From: CATOSP01 sp965197545
Lineage (GTDB): Bacteria > Chloroflexota > Dehalococcoidia > Lucifugimonadales > UBA3495
Direction of reading: 5' to 3'
Assembly: GCA_965197545.1 (NCBI GenBank)
Contig: CBDANJ010000008.1
Coordinates: 1 to 64,000, forward strand
DNA length: 64,000 nucleotides
Part shown: positions 43,706 to 52,754 of the stretch, piece by piece
Numbering within the stretch: position 1 is the first letter of the stretch
Layout: each line of letters begins with the position of its first letter
The notes under the pieces: model-generated
The model's database searches: none
Told to the model about the DNA's origin: nothing
Seen by the model: only the letters and a program-made list of their open reading frames with translations
Position numbers and translations under genes: made by a program

Positions 43706-44734
43706 CATGTTTGAGTCTGTTCCATTCGCTACAAATAGTTCAGGTGTGTCCTCTTCATGAATACCTTCCAACATTAATGCAGCTTTCGCTTGCTCAAATG
43801 CCACGTTCACCGATTTGCCAAATCCAATGGCAGAGTAGAATTGGGCCGCGAAAATCCGAGCCGCATTATCACCAATTGATGCATTCATACCCACAGCGGC
43901 TTGAACATGCGTCACTATCGCTTCAGCTAGATTGCGAGAGTAGCAAGTATTGAAGAACACCAATTGGATGGTATCGGGACAAGCCCGCATCAACTGAACT
44001 ATGGCTTCTGGCGTGATCAGCGTCGTGTTACCAGACTCGTCCTGAAAAACGATTTCATCGGCGTCTGAACCATGACCGCTGAAGTGAACAATTCTTGGGT
44101 TGCATTCGTTAATTGCTTGCAACACATCCCTTGGTCGAACAGCCCAACGGGATTCCAATTTCACGGCATCACGATGCTCGGACTTGCGAATCATGTCCTG
44201 AATCGCACGGGCTTCTTCATCGAGACGAAGTTGCTCTTGGTCTGATGGGTTTGATGCGAGAAAAAGAACAGTGATTCTTTCGGGCAATCTCTTGAGCTTT
44301 TCTATTTCGGACAGAGCTTCTTGATGAAGGTAGTCATGTCTTCTTAGCTCCGTATCAATGTCTGTCATTTGTCGCTTTGTCTGACGATTCAATTGGTCAG
44401 CTTCCCGTTGCCTCTTCTTAGCTTCCTTCGTCTCTTCGTTAGAAATCGACTTTTGGGCATCATTCAGCTTCTTTTGCTCCGCCGCGACCTTTCCATCAAC
44501 ACTAGAGACCTTGCTTTCGTTGTCTGACGATTCTTTCTGGAGCCGAGCAATTTCGCGTAGTTTCATGTTCGCCGTAGAAGTACTTTTTGTCGTACGCGCT
44601 GTGACACTCGCCGAGTTAATCCTTTTTTGAATATCGGCACGCTTCTTTGTTAGATCACTCTTCTCCTTTTGGAGCCTCGCAATATTGGCGCTAGCTTGTT
44701 CCGCTTTCCGACGGTATTGATCAATTATTGCCAT
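43652..44734 (-). CDS. CHAT (caspase-like) protease with N-terminal coiled coil
   Basis: 360 residues. Residues 1-150 are a long coiled coil (AEQASANIARLQKEKSDLTK ... KEAKKRQREADQLNRQTKRQ). Residues 153-350 are a CHAT domain: ITVLFLASNPSDQEQLRLDE, the catalytic His in RIVHFSGHGSDADEIVF (His221), and the Cys in LVFFNTCYSRNLAEAI (Cys264). Such proteases act as effectors in bacterial immunity or programmed cell death. No obvious sensor gene is adjacent. The gene is clearly more AT-rich than its neighbours and its 3' end cuts off a PIN gene, which suggests insertion. Confidence 0.8.
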   Translation of the reverse strand: MAIIDQYRRKAEQASANIARLQKEKSDLTKKRADIQKRINSASVTARTTKSTSTANMKLREIARLQKESSDNESKVSSVDGKVAAEQKKLNDAQKSISNEETKEAKKRQREADQLNRQTKRQMTDIDTELRRHDYLHQEALSEIEKLKRLPERITVLFLASNPSDQEQLRLDEEARAIQDMIRKSEHRDAVKLESRWAVRPRDVLQAINECNPRIVHFSGHGSDADEIVFQDESGNTTLITPEAIVQLMRACPDTIQLVFFNTCYSRNLAEAIVTHVQAAVGMNASIGDNAARIFAAQFYSAIGFGKSVNVAFEQAKAALMLEGIHEEDTPELFVANGTDSNMLFIVRPPLESINYPYSI

Positions 44735-45754
44735 TTGGTATCTCTACTTCCCCTACCCTAATTTTCTGTTGTCCCATGGCAGTTATTGATTGCGCCAGTC
44801 CATATTTTATCACCCCTACCCCAACAACCGCCCCACAGCCTGCTCCATCGCCTTCCCTGCCTTAACCCGAATCCACACCGAAGGGATGAGGTTACAGCAG
44901 CGGGATGGGCGATGAGGGGCAAGGGGAGGCGATGGTCCGGGCACGATTTCGGGTAGAGGGGGGCCGATGTCTGTCTTCAGTCTCCGCAGGGAGACCTTGT
45001 GGCCGTCTGGGGACGTTGGGAAGAGCGAGATGGCGAGGATAGGACGCAGCAAGAGACCCTCGCGGACCGGGTTGGTGCGAGTTGGCGGGGACGTTCGGTT
45101 GTCCGTTGGGTGCCTCAGGCACCGACGTTGCCGTCAGGCAGGCAGCGTTGGCGGCGAAGTGGCCCGAGGGGAGATGGTTCAGCCCGACGCCGTACTCGAG
45201 GTCGCGTATGGCATTCTCGATCTCGGCGTGGCGGCGATGGCCGACCTCCAGTTCGACATCTCCCCGTCCCGGTCGGTGATGAAGCCGTGATAGCTGTAGG
45301 TGGCGAAGAGGGCCAGTTGGGAACCGGGCGTGGGCTTCACCCGCCGGACGATGTGCCGTACCGGCGCGGCGCCGGGCTCACTCGGGAAGGGGACGTAGGT
45401 GGTCTCGGCCACGGCGGCGGCACCCTCCATCCAGTAGGGAATCGGCGTCCAGTCCGCCTCGGGTACAGCCTCGATGAGATTCCGCAGGCTCTGGTGCTGG
45501 CGGATGGTGATGGAGAAGCGGACCTTCGTCCGGCGGCAGACGGCGACCACGGTGTGGGTGTAGAAGCCGCTGTCGGCCCGCATGGTGAGTTGTCCCCTGG
45601 CCCCGGCGTAGCACACCCGCCCCACCGTCTCCCGCAGGAAGTGGGCGGCGCCCCGGGCGGTGTTGGCGCGGCCCTCGCGCAGCCGGGACATCAGCACGTC
45701 GCCGGTTCCGGCGGCGACGGCCAGCAGCGGGTGATAGCCCCGCTTGCCGGTGTA

Positions 45755-45783
45755 GCCCCCGTATCAAGTACGGGGCAGGCTGT
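45755..45783. repeat. Palindromic insert, AGCCTGCCC family, same site as 551-577
   Basis: CCCCCGTATCAAGTACGGGG then CAGGCT (minus orientation). It is in frame with the transposase but contains TGA. Its identical position in both IS1380 copies shows that it was inserted before the copies separated. Confidence 0.75.
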
Positions 45784-45962
45784 GGTGGCGGGCTCCCTCC
45801 TTGGCCAGGCCGTAGGTCTCGCAGATGGTCGAATCAAGGTCGATGGTGTATGGCGCGTCGCCGGGTCCGGCTCCGGCCTGCCAGGCGCGGGCCAGCAACT
45901 CGCGGCTCACCCGGTCCAGTTGGCGGACGTGGCCCCAGCGAAAGCTGCGCAGGAAGATGCCC

Positions 45963-45988
45963 AGAGCCTGCCCTCGCGAAAGCGGGGG
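45963..45988. repeat. Palindromic insert, AGAGCCTGCCC family, CGCGAAAGCG loop
   Basis: AGAGCCTGCCCTCGCGAAAG then CGGGGG. The same variant lies at 49306-49331 in an IS630 gene. Confidence 0.7.
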
Positions 45989-46485
45989 GTGGATGGCGCC
46001 TTGACTACGCTGCCGAGAGTGCAGGCCGCCCCGCCAGCGCGCAACGCATCGGCGTCGTCGATGCAGTCGCCGCCAGCCAGCGCGGAAGCGACCAGCGTCA
46101 TCATCTTGTCGCCGGTATTGGCCCGGCCCGGGGCATTGCCCAAGTCGAGGTGCTTCTGGAGGAGTTGGGGCTGGCGCAGGGCGAGGGTGGCAGGAAGGAC
46201 CAGCCCGGCGTTGGCCACCACGCGGTAATCGTCGAAGGCGATGCGGATGCGGTCGGGGTGGTGGCGTGGCAGCATCTATTGGGTGCTCCTTGTCCGGGGT
46301 CGGTTTTCTGTTTCAAAACCATTATCCCAGAAGCACGGGAGCACCTTCTTGCCGCTTCGCGTCGCTGACCCGACGCCCTCCTTCGGTGGATTCGGGATTA
46401 GGAAAGTGTGCACGAACAGGAACCGGGAACCCGGCGTTTGCAAGGTTGGTAACTGAGAATTCACAGGCTTCAGCTGTGGACACAG

Positions 46486-46770
46486 TCATACGGACAGGTT
46501 GTGCTCCTTGAGTATCCGGTCCACTTCGGGCTGCACCGCCGTGATGATGAGCTCACGCTGAGTAATGCCTGCTAGAGTTGCGGCGAGCTTCAGCCGCACG
46601 CTGAAGTCATCGGACATCCTGACACTGACCACACGATAGGTATCGCTATCAGCGTCCACAGTGGGTTTGGGTCCCGGACGAGTGCCCGGTCCGCTTGCGC
46701 GGCGCGGCTGTGCCCTGGCCCCACTATCGCTTCGCCTTATATTCATATCCATCATCTGCTCAATCTCCAT
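46486..46770 (-). CDS. Ribbon-helix-helix partition protein (ParG-like)
   Basis: 94 residues from the ATG at 46770, which overlaps the parA stop. The N-terminus is flexible and basic (RRASGPGTRPGPKPT). The C-terminal half YRVVSVRMSDDFSVRLKLAA then TLAGITQRELIITAVQ is an RHH domain. In type Ib partition systems such a protein follows parA, binds the centromere and stimulates the ATPase through its N-terminal tail. Confidence 0.7.
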   Translation of the reverse strand: MEIEQMMDMNIRRSDSGARAQPRRASGPGTRPGPKPTVDADSDTYRVVSVRMSDDFSVRLKLAATLAGITQRELIITAVQPEVDRILKEHNLSV

Positions 46771-47434
46771 CGCTCTCAACGGGGTCCGGAGACCCTTCCG
46801 CAAAGACCAGCCGATAGACGGCGGCAATCTCTTCTGAGCCTTTCGGATCCCGCGGCCGGTATTCGTTCACCAGCATCCCCGCCGGCACAGCTCGCCTTAT
46901 CGATGAGCGCTCCCGGATCACCAGATCTGACACTTCGATGGCCTGGCAGGCCTGCAGCGCCGTCATGGCAGATTGGACATCGCGACTAGCATGATGGTGA
47001 GAAGCCCGGTTCAATACCACCCTGACCTTTAGGCCATCATTCAAGTCAAGGGCAGCAACCGTCAGTTCGTCCAACAGCCCCATTGTCCAGATGTCCATGC
47101 CATTCGGCTGCACCGGCACAATGGCGACGTCTGCAACACGTAATGTGTTCTCAATCGCTGCGCCCTCACCTGAGCCTATATCGACTACGATGTCATCATA
47201 GCGTCGAGCCAAGTCCCCGATGGCGCGCCGAAGGCCGCCGTCGAACTTCTGGACCGCGGTCGGCGCGGCAAGCTGGTGTCCATGTCTTGACTCAACCCAA
47301 AGACTCGCGCTGCCCTGCCGGTCAGCGTCAATCAGCATCACTTCCCTACCGGCGCAGAGACGCCAACCCGCCAAGTGCACCGCAATTGTAGTCTTGCCGG
47401 TTCCACCTTTCTCGCCAAGCACGGCAACAATCAT
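46760..47434 (-). CDS. parA: ParA-family partition ATPase
   Basis: 224 residues, the short type Ib size without an N-terminal DNA-binding domain. MIVAVLGEKGGTGKTTIAVH is the deviant Walker A (KGGTGKT); MLIDADRQGSASLW is A', YDDIVVDIGSGEG is Walker B. The C-terminal VLNRASHHHASRDVQSAMTA is typical. It segregates DNA by forming gradients on the nucleoid. The downstream gene is the RHH partner, and an array of octamers lies directly upstream. Confidence 0.85.
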   Translation of the reverse strand: MIVAVLGEKGGTGKTTIAVHLAGWRLCAGREVMLIDADRQGSASLWVESRHGHQLAAPTAVQKFDGGLRRAIGDLARRYDDIVVDIGSGEGAAIENTLRVADVAIVPVQPNGMDIWTMGLLDELTVAALDLNDGLKVRVVLNRASHHHASRDVQSAMTALQACQAIEVSDLVIRERSSIRRAVPAGMLVNEYRPRDPKGSEEIAAVYRLVFAEGSPDPVESDGD

Positions 47435-47442
47435 GTCCTGTC

Positions 47443-47538
47443 ACCTGTCTAGCTGTCTAGCTGTCTAGCTGTCTAGCTGTCTGAATATCTAGCACGCTAA
47501 TCAGCTTAATGTCTAGCAGTCTATCTGTCTAGATATTT
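47443..47538. repeat. Octamer array, candidate centromere/operator of the parA operon
   Basis: Twelve 8-bp units in strict phase: ACCTGTCT, four copies of AGCTGTCT, then GAATATCT, AGCACGCT, AATCAGCT, TAATGTCT, AGCAGTCT, ATCTGTCT, AGATATTT. Period 8 is kept while the units degenerate. It starts 9 bp upstream of the parA ATG. Contiguous short repeats are bound by RHH proteins in known partition systems. Confidence 0.7.
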
Positions 47539-48519
47539 CCACAGTCTAATTGTTCTATATCTAACCATCTTACCTTATCGAGTTATCAGGCAGAAACCCT
47601 TCTGTCAATCAATCCTGAGTTAAATACCTTCACCGCAACGCGTCTGGTTAGCTGTCCGCTCAGCGGAAACTCCGGTGTATGGGGTACCCCTGACTAAGAG
47701 TGGACTGATTGCCGCGTTATCATCCGGCGTTTCATACATATGAGATCATAGCCGACGGCAGCGTGTCCGCCGGAAGCTGAAAATGCCTCTCGCCCAGCCA
47801 CTGGTGTGCCGGGCATCTACGCCATCGGAACAAGGGCTCCGCTCAGAGAGCCTTGTACGAGTTACGCCAGTCCAAATACAGCAACAAGCAGGGTTCAACG
47901 TGGTAGCAGCCGTTTGACCACATGAGCATCTCCGGCCGAGAGATGATGTGCCTGCTCGGACGAGACAGCTGGATCCGAGGCCGGCGCAGGACTCACTGGG
48001 TGTTCTAGTCAAAACAGTTCCCCAGAGAAAGCCTCCCACGATCCGCTGTCGTCCCCGACAAGGCAATGCCGCTACTGCGCTTGGCGCCAGCGGATTGCAA
48101 GCATAGCCAGGTCCCGCCACGTCCGCACCGAGCCACTGGGACTTCAACCGACATCGAGAGGGCACACTTGAATCAAACCAGAACCACCTATCTGAAGGGG
48201 TAAGGTACACGGGCCGTGGTGGCTGATTCACCACCACGGCCTGATGTCATTTTTGGGGTGAAGACTCACCGGTTGCCACCATCGCGAGCCGATCCACCGG
48301 TCCTTGATGACCGCTCTTGAAGAGACCGGACGGCGCTGGCTCCAGCCAACACATTTTCACAAGTATAAATGGTCAGTTACATAACCATCTTAATAGTGAT
48401 ACATCTAACCATCTAGTAGGCGACTAGCATATCCTCTCAGTGTACACGTCTGTCCGGTCAAAGAAATGGGTGCTCAACGCAGAAACAGTTTCGGTCAGGG
48501 GCACGTACTGGAGGGCAGA
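47539..48519. other. Nearly 1-kb non-coding region beside the partition genes
   Basis: Rich in short AT-containing motifs at both ends: ATATCTAACCATCT (47560) and ATAACCATCTTAATAGTG then ATACATCTAACCATCT (48380-48413) echo the octamer array. The open frame 47746-48237 on the minus strand has no family and odd composition. The region could hold an origin or centromere of a former plasmid. Confidence 0.4.
48212..48241. terminator. Strong hairpin with following T run
   Basis: GGCCGTGGTGG CTGATTCA CCACCACGGCC, an 11-bp perfect stem, followed after nine bases by ATTTTTGG. Terminator-like on the plus strand, but no plus-strand gene precedes it. Confidence 0.5.
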
Positions 48520-48607
48520 CTAAACTAAAGCCACGGTGAAATGCGCAGAAGTTTGGGGTAAATTTGAGGTGGTACGAGGTCAAAGAGAATGCGGGCTGGA
48601 GGGGACG

Positions 48608-49576
48608 ATGGGAGTCAGAGAGATTGACCGGTCGCTGGAACAGTGGGAGATGGGGGTGAAGGACATGCAGCGTCGGGTGATCCTGGCGCCCACGCCCCGG
48701 GAGAGGGAGCGATGGTACGCCATCCTTTTGCCGGCCCAGGGATGGACGGCGGCGGCCACGGCGGAGATGTTGGAGCGAGACCCGCATACCATAGGACGGT
48801 GGGCGTCGGCCTTTGGCGAAGGAGGCCCCAGGGCATTGATTTTCGAGCAGACTGGGGGTTCCCCCCCGGCCTTGAGCCGGCGCAACAGGAGGAGTTGAAA
48901 GAGGCGGTGCACAATTGCCAACCACTTGGGGTATGGAACTGGCCAACTGGAACTGGAAGGTGGCGGGGCAGTTTGTGTGGGAACGATACGGCATCAGCAT
49001 CAGCTGCAGCGGTTGCCTGAAGTGGCTGCACCGGCTGGGATTCGCTTGCAAGAGGCCGAAGAAGCGGTTGCTGAAGGCGGATGCAGGGAAGCGAACAGAC
49101 TTCGTGGCAGAGTACGCCACTTTGTGGGAGGAGTGCCAGGAGACGGGAGCCCGGATGTTCTTCGCTGACGAGGCCCACTTCCGAGCGGACGCGGAGTTGC
49201 GGGGCAAATGGACACTGAAGGGGGAGCCAGCGTTGGTGGAGTCCACCAGCCCCAAGTACGGAGAGAAGGCCAGCTGCTACTCGGCGGTATGTCTGGAGAC
49301 GGGCGAGAGCCTGCCCTCGCGAAAGCGGGGGTGGCGTGGCTGGAACTGGAGGGCAACAGCAACGCTGCGACCTCGGTGGCCTTCCTGAAGCAACTGAAGG
49401 AGAAACACCCCGGGCCCCTGAAGGTGATCTGGGACAACGCTCCAGCCCATCGCGGGGAGGCGTTGCGGGAATACCTACGGAAGCCACGGGCAACCTGTGT
49501 CTGGGGCGCAGAGCGGTGGTGCAAGATAGGGTGGGCCGGTTTCTGGCGGGACTCAGCCACCGCAAAGCCGAGGTGA
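48608..49576 (+). pseudogene. IS630-type transposase of element A, several frameshifts
   Basis: Frame 1 from 48608: MGVREIDRSLEQWEMGVKDM and a helix-turn-helix region (WTAAATAEMLERDPHTIGRW). Another frame: ELANWNWKVAGQFVWERYGI, KWLHRLGFACKRPKKRLLKA, MFFADEAHFRADAELRGKWT (first Asp). After a palindromic insert at 49306: VAWLELEGNSNAATSVAFLK and LKVIWDNAPAHRGEALREYL (second Asp). At least two frame changes make it inactive. Confidence 0.75.
49306..49331. repeat. Palindromic insert, AGAGCCTGCCC family, CGCGAAAGCG loop
   Basis: AGAGCCTGCCCTCGCGAAAG then CGGGGG. Here the insert adds about 23 bp between CLETGE and VAWLELE and shifts the reading frame. Confidence 0.75.
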
Positions 49577-49664
49577 GACGGCGCTGCCGGACAGTCCTGC
49601 AATCCAGGGCTGAAGCTTTCCGGCTAGGCTCCCAGCCAAATGCACATCCCACCGTGGCTTTAGT

Positions 49665-50417
49665 TTAGGCGGTGAGGACCAACTCGTTGAGTCCGCGGTC
49701 GGGGCGTTCGAAGTCGAAGAAGCGGACGTTGCGGGAGTCCTGTCCGTGGGCGGTGTTAATGGTCAGGGGCAGGCCGAAGGTCAGGTACCCGTGGATTTTC
49801 TGGTTGCGGGCAATGCCGACCTCATTGACGTGCTCCAGCTCGAAGATGACCCGCTCCGCCTGCTCCTCGGTCAGCCATTCGTTGAGACGCAGCAGGGCGG
49901 CCCGTAGCCGCCCCTTCAGCAGGCAAGCCAGTATTTCACCCCGGTCATTGCCGATCAGGTGGAGCTTGAAGCCGTAAAACCAGCCCATCGTGATCTTGCC
50001 CCGGGCTGCGACACCCGCAAAGACCTTGTGGCGGGGAATCCGTTTGTTGTGGCATACCTTGATGGAGTGGCATCCACGAAGGCGAAGCCGGCGCAGTTGC
50101 CCCGGTGCTGTTGCAGGTAGGCTAACAGGGGGATGATCACGGCAAGAGCCAACTCAACGAACCGGTTGTAGCTGACCAAGCCTGGGAATTCGGGCCGGAG
50201 ACGCGCCAGGACATGTTCAGTGTAGTAGGCTTTGAAGGTGCGGTAATGGGAAATGGGACTGGTGAAAGTGAATGAGAATCGTCATGATCTCACTGGGGAA
50301 CAACCGGGGGGAGCGGACTCCCGGCCCGGCGCCCGAAGCCAGCATAGCTCCTGACCAACGGGCCTGAAAAACTTGCCAGAAATCATCGACATTACAGAAC
50401 AGCTTGAGTAGACTCAT
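49665..50417 (-). pseudogene. IS982-family transposase, frameshifted
   Basis: From the ATG at 50417: MSLLKLFCNVDDFWQVFQAR and FPSEIMTILIHFHQSHF, the IS982 N-terminus. Then GFAFVDAT, IKVCHNKRIPRHKVFAGVAA in another frame, and MGWFYGFKLHLIGNDRGEIL. The C-terminal part runs to NELVLTA, where the stop TAA is provided by the terminal repeat of the neighbouring IS630 element. Several shifts and the altered middle (residues between HF and LAYLQQHR) make it inactive. Confidence 0.75.
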
Positions 50418-50675
50418 GGGGATGCCTCCTTGGTATTCGTCTACCAGAAAGAATACCTGTTCTTTCTTTGGGAGGCATCCCTATCCTGAACTCAGGTAAA
50501 TAGGCAAAGTCGGCGCTTACTTCGTCGGGCTGGACCTTTCAGAGACTTTCCACATGATGAAAAGTCCCGCACGAATCAGCGCGGTGACCAATCTTGAATT
50601 AAGCCATCACATAGAACTGGGGGCGTGACGCAGCTTCCTCGGGGAACCTATACCACCGCGGTGACCTGTTTTATG

Positions 50676-51611
50676 TCACCCCGTTCCGCGCAGCCGGGGG
50701 TCCAGGACGTCCCGCAGGGCATCACCCAGCAGGTTCCACGCAAACACAACAATGGCTATGGCCAGCCCGGGAAATACCCCCAGCCAGGGCGCTACACTTA
50801 CAATCTGGGCCGCGTCCCGTAACATGCCCCCCCAGGCTGGGATATCCGGAGGGGCGCCTACGCCCAGGAAGCTAAGGGATGCCTCCGCTATGATCGCTCC
50901 GCCCAGGTGTATGGTTACCAGGACGATGTACAAGGCAATGCAATTGGGGACCATATGCCGGAGCATGATACGCCAGTGTCCGGCACCCACCGCTATGGCT
51001 GCCAATACGTAGTCCATCTCATTTATAGCCAAGGCTTGAGAACGGACTATTCGGGCGGTGCTGGGTATGTATATGATACTCAGGGCGATTACCACATTGT
51101 TGAGGGATGACCCAAGGGCGGCCATGAGGGCAATAGCCAGAATGAGGGAGGGAAAGGCCATCATGCTATCTATGAGCCTCTGGACAACGAGGTCAGTAGT
51201 TCCTCCGAAATGGGCGCTGGCAACGCCCACCAGCAGTCCTATAGTGACCCCGATAAATGAACTGGTTATACCCACATATAGAGAAATCCTTGCGCCATAA
51301 ACGAGCCTGCTGAACACGTCCCGGCCTAGCTGATCACCGCCCAGCAGCGTTCCTTGTTCCCCGGGCACGGCGTAAAGCAAGTCAGCGTTGACGGTCCGGG
51401 GGTTGTCCGTGGCGATGAGGGGAGCAAAAATAGCGCCTATTACGAGAATAATGGCTACAACCGCCCCTGCGAACCCCAAGGGCTTTTGCCTAAAGAAACT
51501 GCCCACATGCTGCCAGGCGCTACGCCTTGGCCTCACGCCACCGATAGCTCGCGCTGGAAGGGCTGCTGAGCCTCCTTGCTCTTGACTCATGTCTCTCCCA
51601 GTAAAGTTCAT
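50676..51611 (-). CDS. dppC: Peptide/nickel-type ABC transporter permease (DppC-like)
   Basis: 311 residues with about six membrane segments. FAGAVVAIILVIGAIFAPLI is the N-terminal OppC segment. The permease EAA-like loop is seen in NEMDYVLAAIAVGAGHWRIM. Near the end SLSFLGVGAPPDIPAWGGML is typical of DppC/OppC. It forms the membrane channel with the DppB-like protein. The operon runs 52928-54685 (binding protein), 51624-52583, then this gene; no ATPase gene follows in the window. Confidence 0.85.
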   Translation of the reverse strand: MNFTGRDMSQEQGGSAALPARAIGGVRPRRSAWQHVGSFFRQKPLGFAGAVVAIILVIGAIFAPLIATDNPRTVNADLLYAVPGEQGTLLGGDQLGRDVFSRLVYGARISLYVGITSSFIGVTIGLLVGVASAHFGGTTDLVVQRLIDSMMAFPSLILAIALMAALGSSLNNVVIALSIIYIPSTARIVRSQALAINEMDYVLAAIAVGAGHWRIMLRHMVPNCIALYIVLVTIHLGGAIIAEASLSFLGVGAPPDIPAWGGMLRDAAQIVSVAPWLGVFPGLAIAIVVFAWNLLGDALRDVLDPRLRGTG

Positions 51612-51623
51612 AGTATATATAGA

Positions 51624-52583
51624 TTAAGTGAAGCGGATTCTCGGGTCCAGCCAAGCGTAGGCCAGGTCTAGGATCACGTTTACGGTCAGGACAGACACCG
51701 CTATCACCACCATCATGCCCTGAATTGCGGTATAGTCCCGGTGAAAGACAGCATCAATCAGGTACCGGCCCATTCCAGGTATCAAGAAGATGGTCTCAAT
51801 GATTACCGTGCCAGCGAGGAGACGCCCAAACTCGTAGCCGGAAGTAGTAACTACGGGGAGCAGGGCGTTCCTGAGGGCATGCCTGGAGAGTACCAGTCGC
51901 TCTGAAAGGCCTTTGGCCCGGGCAGTCCGGATATAGTCGTCTCGGAGTACCTCCAGCATGGCGGAGCGAGTCACCCTCCCGATGAAAGCCATATTAGAAA
52001 AACCCAAGGCGATGGCAGGAAAGAAAAGCTGTTGCAGGTTTGTCCACGGGTCTTCCCACAGGTTTTCGTAACCCAGTGGCGGCAACCAACCGGTCCAAAG
52101 AAGGAGAAAGATTATCATTAAGATGGCCACCCAGAAGTTAGGGACCGATATTCCGGCTAAGGTTATGATTCTAGAAACATAGTCGCCCAACGTATCCTGT
52201 TTTAAAGCGGAAATCACCCCTAGGGGTACAGCTACGATGTTGGCAAGAAGCACCGCCAAGATAGTCAGCTCCAAGGTAATCGGCAGCTTCTTTACCAGGT
52301 CCTCGGAAATGGCGGCGTCGGTGAACATGGAGGTGCCGAAATCAAGCCGGAGCATACCCCACATCCAGTCGGCGTACTGAACGACGATATGCCGATCGGT
52401 GCCCAGCCTGGCCCGCAGTGCGTCGAGCTGTTCCTGGGTGAACTGACCGTCCCCCTCATCCCCTGCCAGGAGCTCCAGCGCCGGGTCGCCGGGGAGAACC
52501 CGTAGGAGGGCGAATACCATAAGGGTAATCACCAGCACCGTGGGAATAAAGAGAAGAAGCCTCTTCGTTATATATGCTTGCAT
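51624..52583 (-). CDS. dppB: Peptide/nickel-type ABC transporter permease (DppB-like)
   Basis: 319 residues. RLLLFIPTVLVITLMVFALL is the first membrane segment, and LRVLPGDPALELLAGDEG follows as in DppB/OppB. RTARAKGLSERLVLSRHALR is the EAA loop that contacts the ATPase. The C-terminus reads VNVILDLAYAWLDPRIRFT, the classic DppB ending. The gene is 12 bp from dppC. Confidence 0.9.
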   Translation of the reverse strand: MQAYITKRLLLFIPTVLVITLMVFALLRVLPGDPALELLAGDEGDGQFTQEQLDALRARLGTDRHIVVQYADWMWGMLRLDFGTSMFTDAAISEDLVKKLPITLELTILAVLLANIVAVPLGVISALKQDTLGDYVSRIITLAGISVPNFWVAILMIIFLLLWTGWLPPLGYENLWEDPWTNLQQLFFPAIALGFSNMAFIGRVTRSAMLEVLRDDYIRTARAKGLSERLVLSRHALRNALLPVVTTSGYEFGRLLAGTVIIETIFLIPGMGRYLIDAVFHRDYTAIQGMMVVIAVSVLTVNVILDLAYAWLDPRIRFT

Positions 52584-52721
52584 GTGTCCTCTGAGGAAAC
52601 ATCCTGAGATTGCGGACTAGCCTCAGCTTCCACCAGAGTTACCATCCTGCATTCCCCGATCCCGTCTCAGTTGGTGTGTGACGGGCGTTCCGTTCATGAT
52701 TAGACAATGGTTGGAAAAGCC

Positions 52722-52754
52722 CCCGGTTTCCCCGATGGAATCGGAGAAGCCGGG
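52722..52754. terminator. Strong hairpin between dppA-like and dppB-like genes
   Basis: CCCGGTTTCCCCGAT GGA ATCGGAGAAGCCGGG pairs over 15 positions with two G-U or mismatch steps. It lies 173 bp after the binding-protein stop on the minus strand and could lower expression of the permeases relative to the abundant binding protein. Confidence 0.5.

Larger units (their letters stand above)
44960..46275 (-). pseudogene. IS1380-family transposase, frameshifted, with two palindromic inserts
   Basis: From the ATG at 46275: IRIAFDDYRVVANAGLVLPA and NTGDKMMTLVASALAGGDCI, the IS1380 N-terminus. VVKAPST is followed by a palindromic insert (45963). DSTICETYGLAKEGARHH is followed by a second one with a TGA (45755). 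Then GYHPLLAVAAGTGDVLMSRL, ANTARGAAHFLRETVGRV, and after a frame change HRRHAEIENAIRDLEYGVGL. The tail is degraded. The first half of the same gene family appears at 521-971. Confidence 0.8.
48520..49668 (+). mobile_element. IS630-type element A, longest copy
   Basis: 1149 bp between CTAAACTAAAGCCACGGTG and CACCGTGGCTTTAGTTTAG. These ends are shared by the MITEs at 16153, 26301 and 30397 and the stubs at 2552 and 5729. The right end supplies the stop codon of an IS982 transposase remnant. Confidence 0.85.

Noticed and set aside
45755..45783. In-frame TGA in the IS1380 gene as a selenocysteine codon
   Set aside because: The TGA is within a palindromic insert that is absent from the family; no functional Cys is expected there.
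44999..46228. 409-codon plus-strand frame
   Set aside because: Antisense to the IS1380 remnant, which is recognised in its own frames.
47443..47538. Octamer array as a CRISPR array
   Set aside because: Units are 8 bp without spacers and lie at a parA promoter; no cas genes in the window.
47746..48237. 163-codon minus-strand frame as a gene
   Set aside because: No family, odd Cys/Arg composition, no ribosome-binding site; the region looks non-coding.
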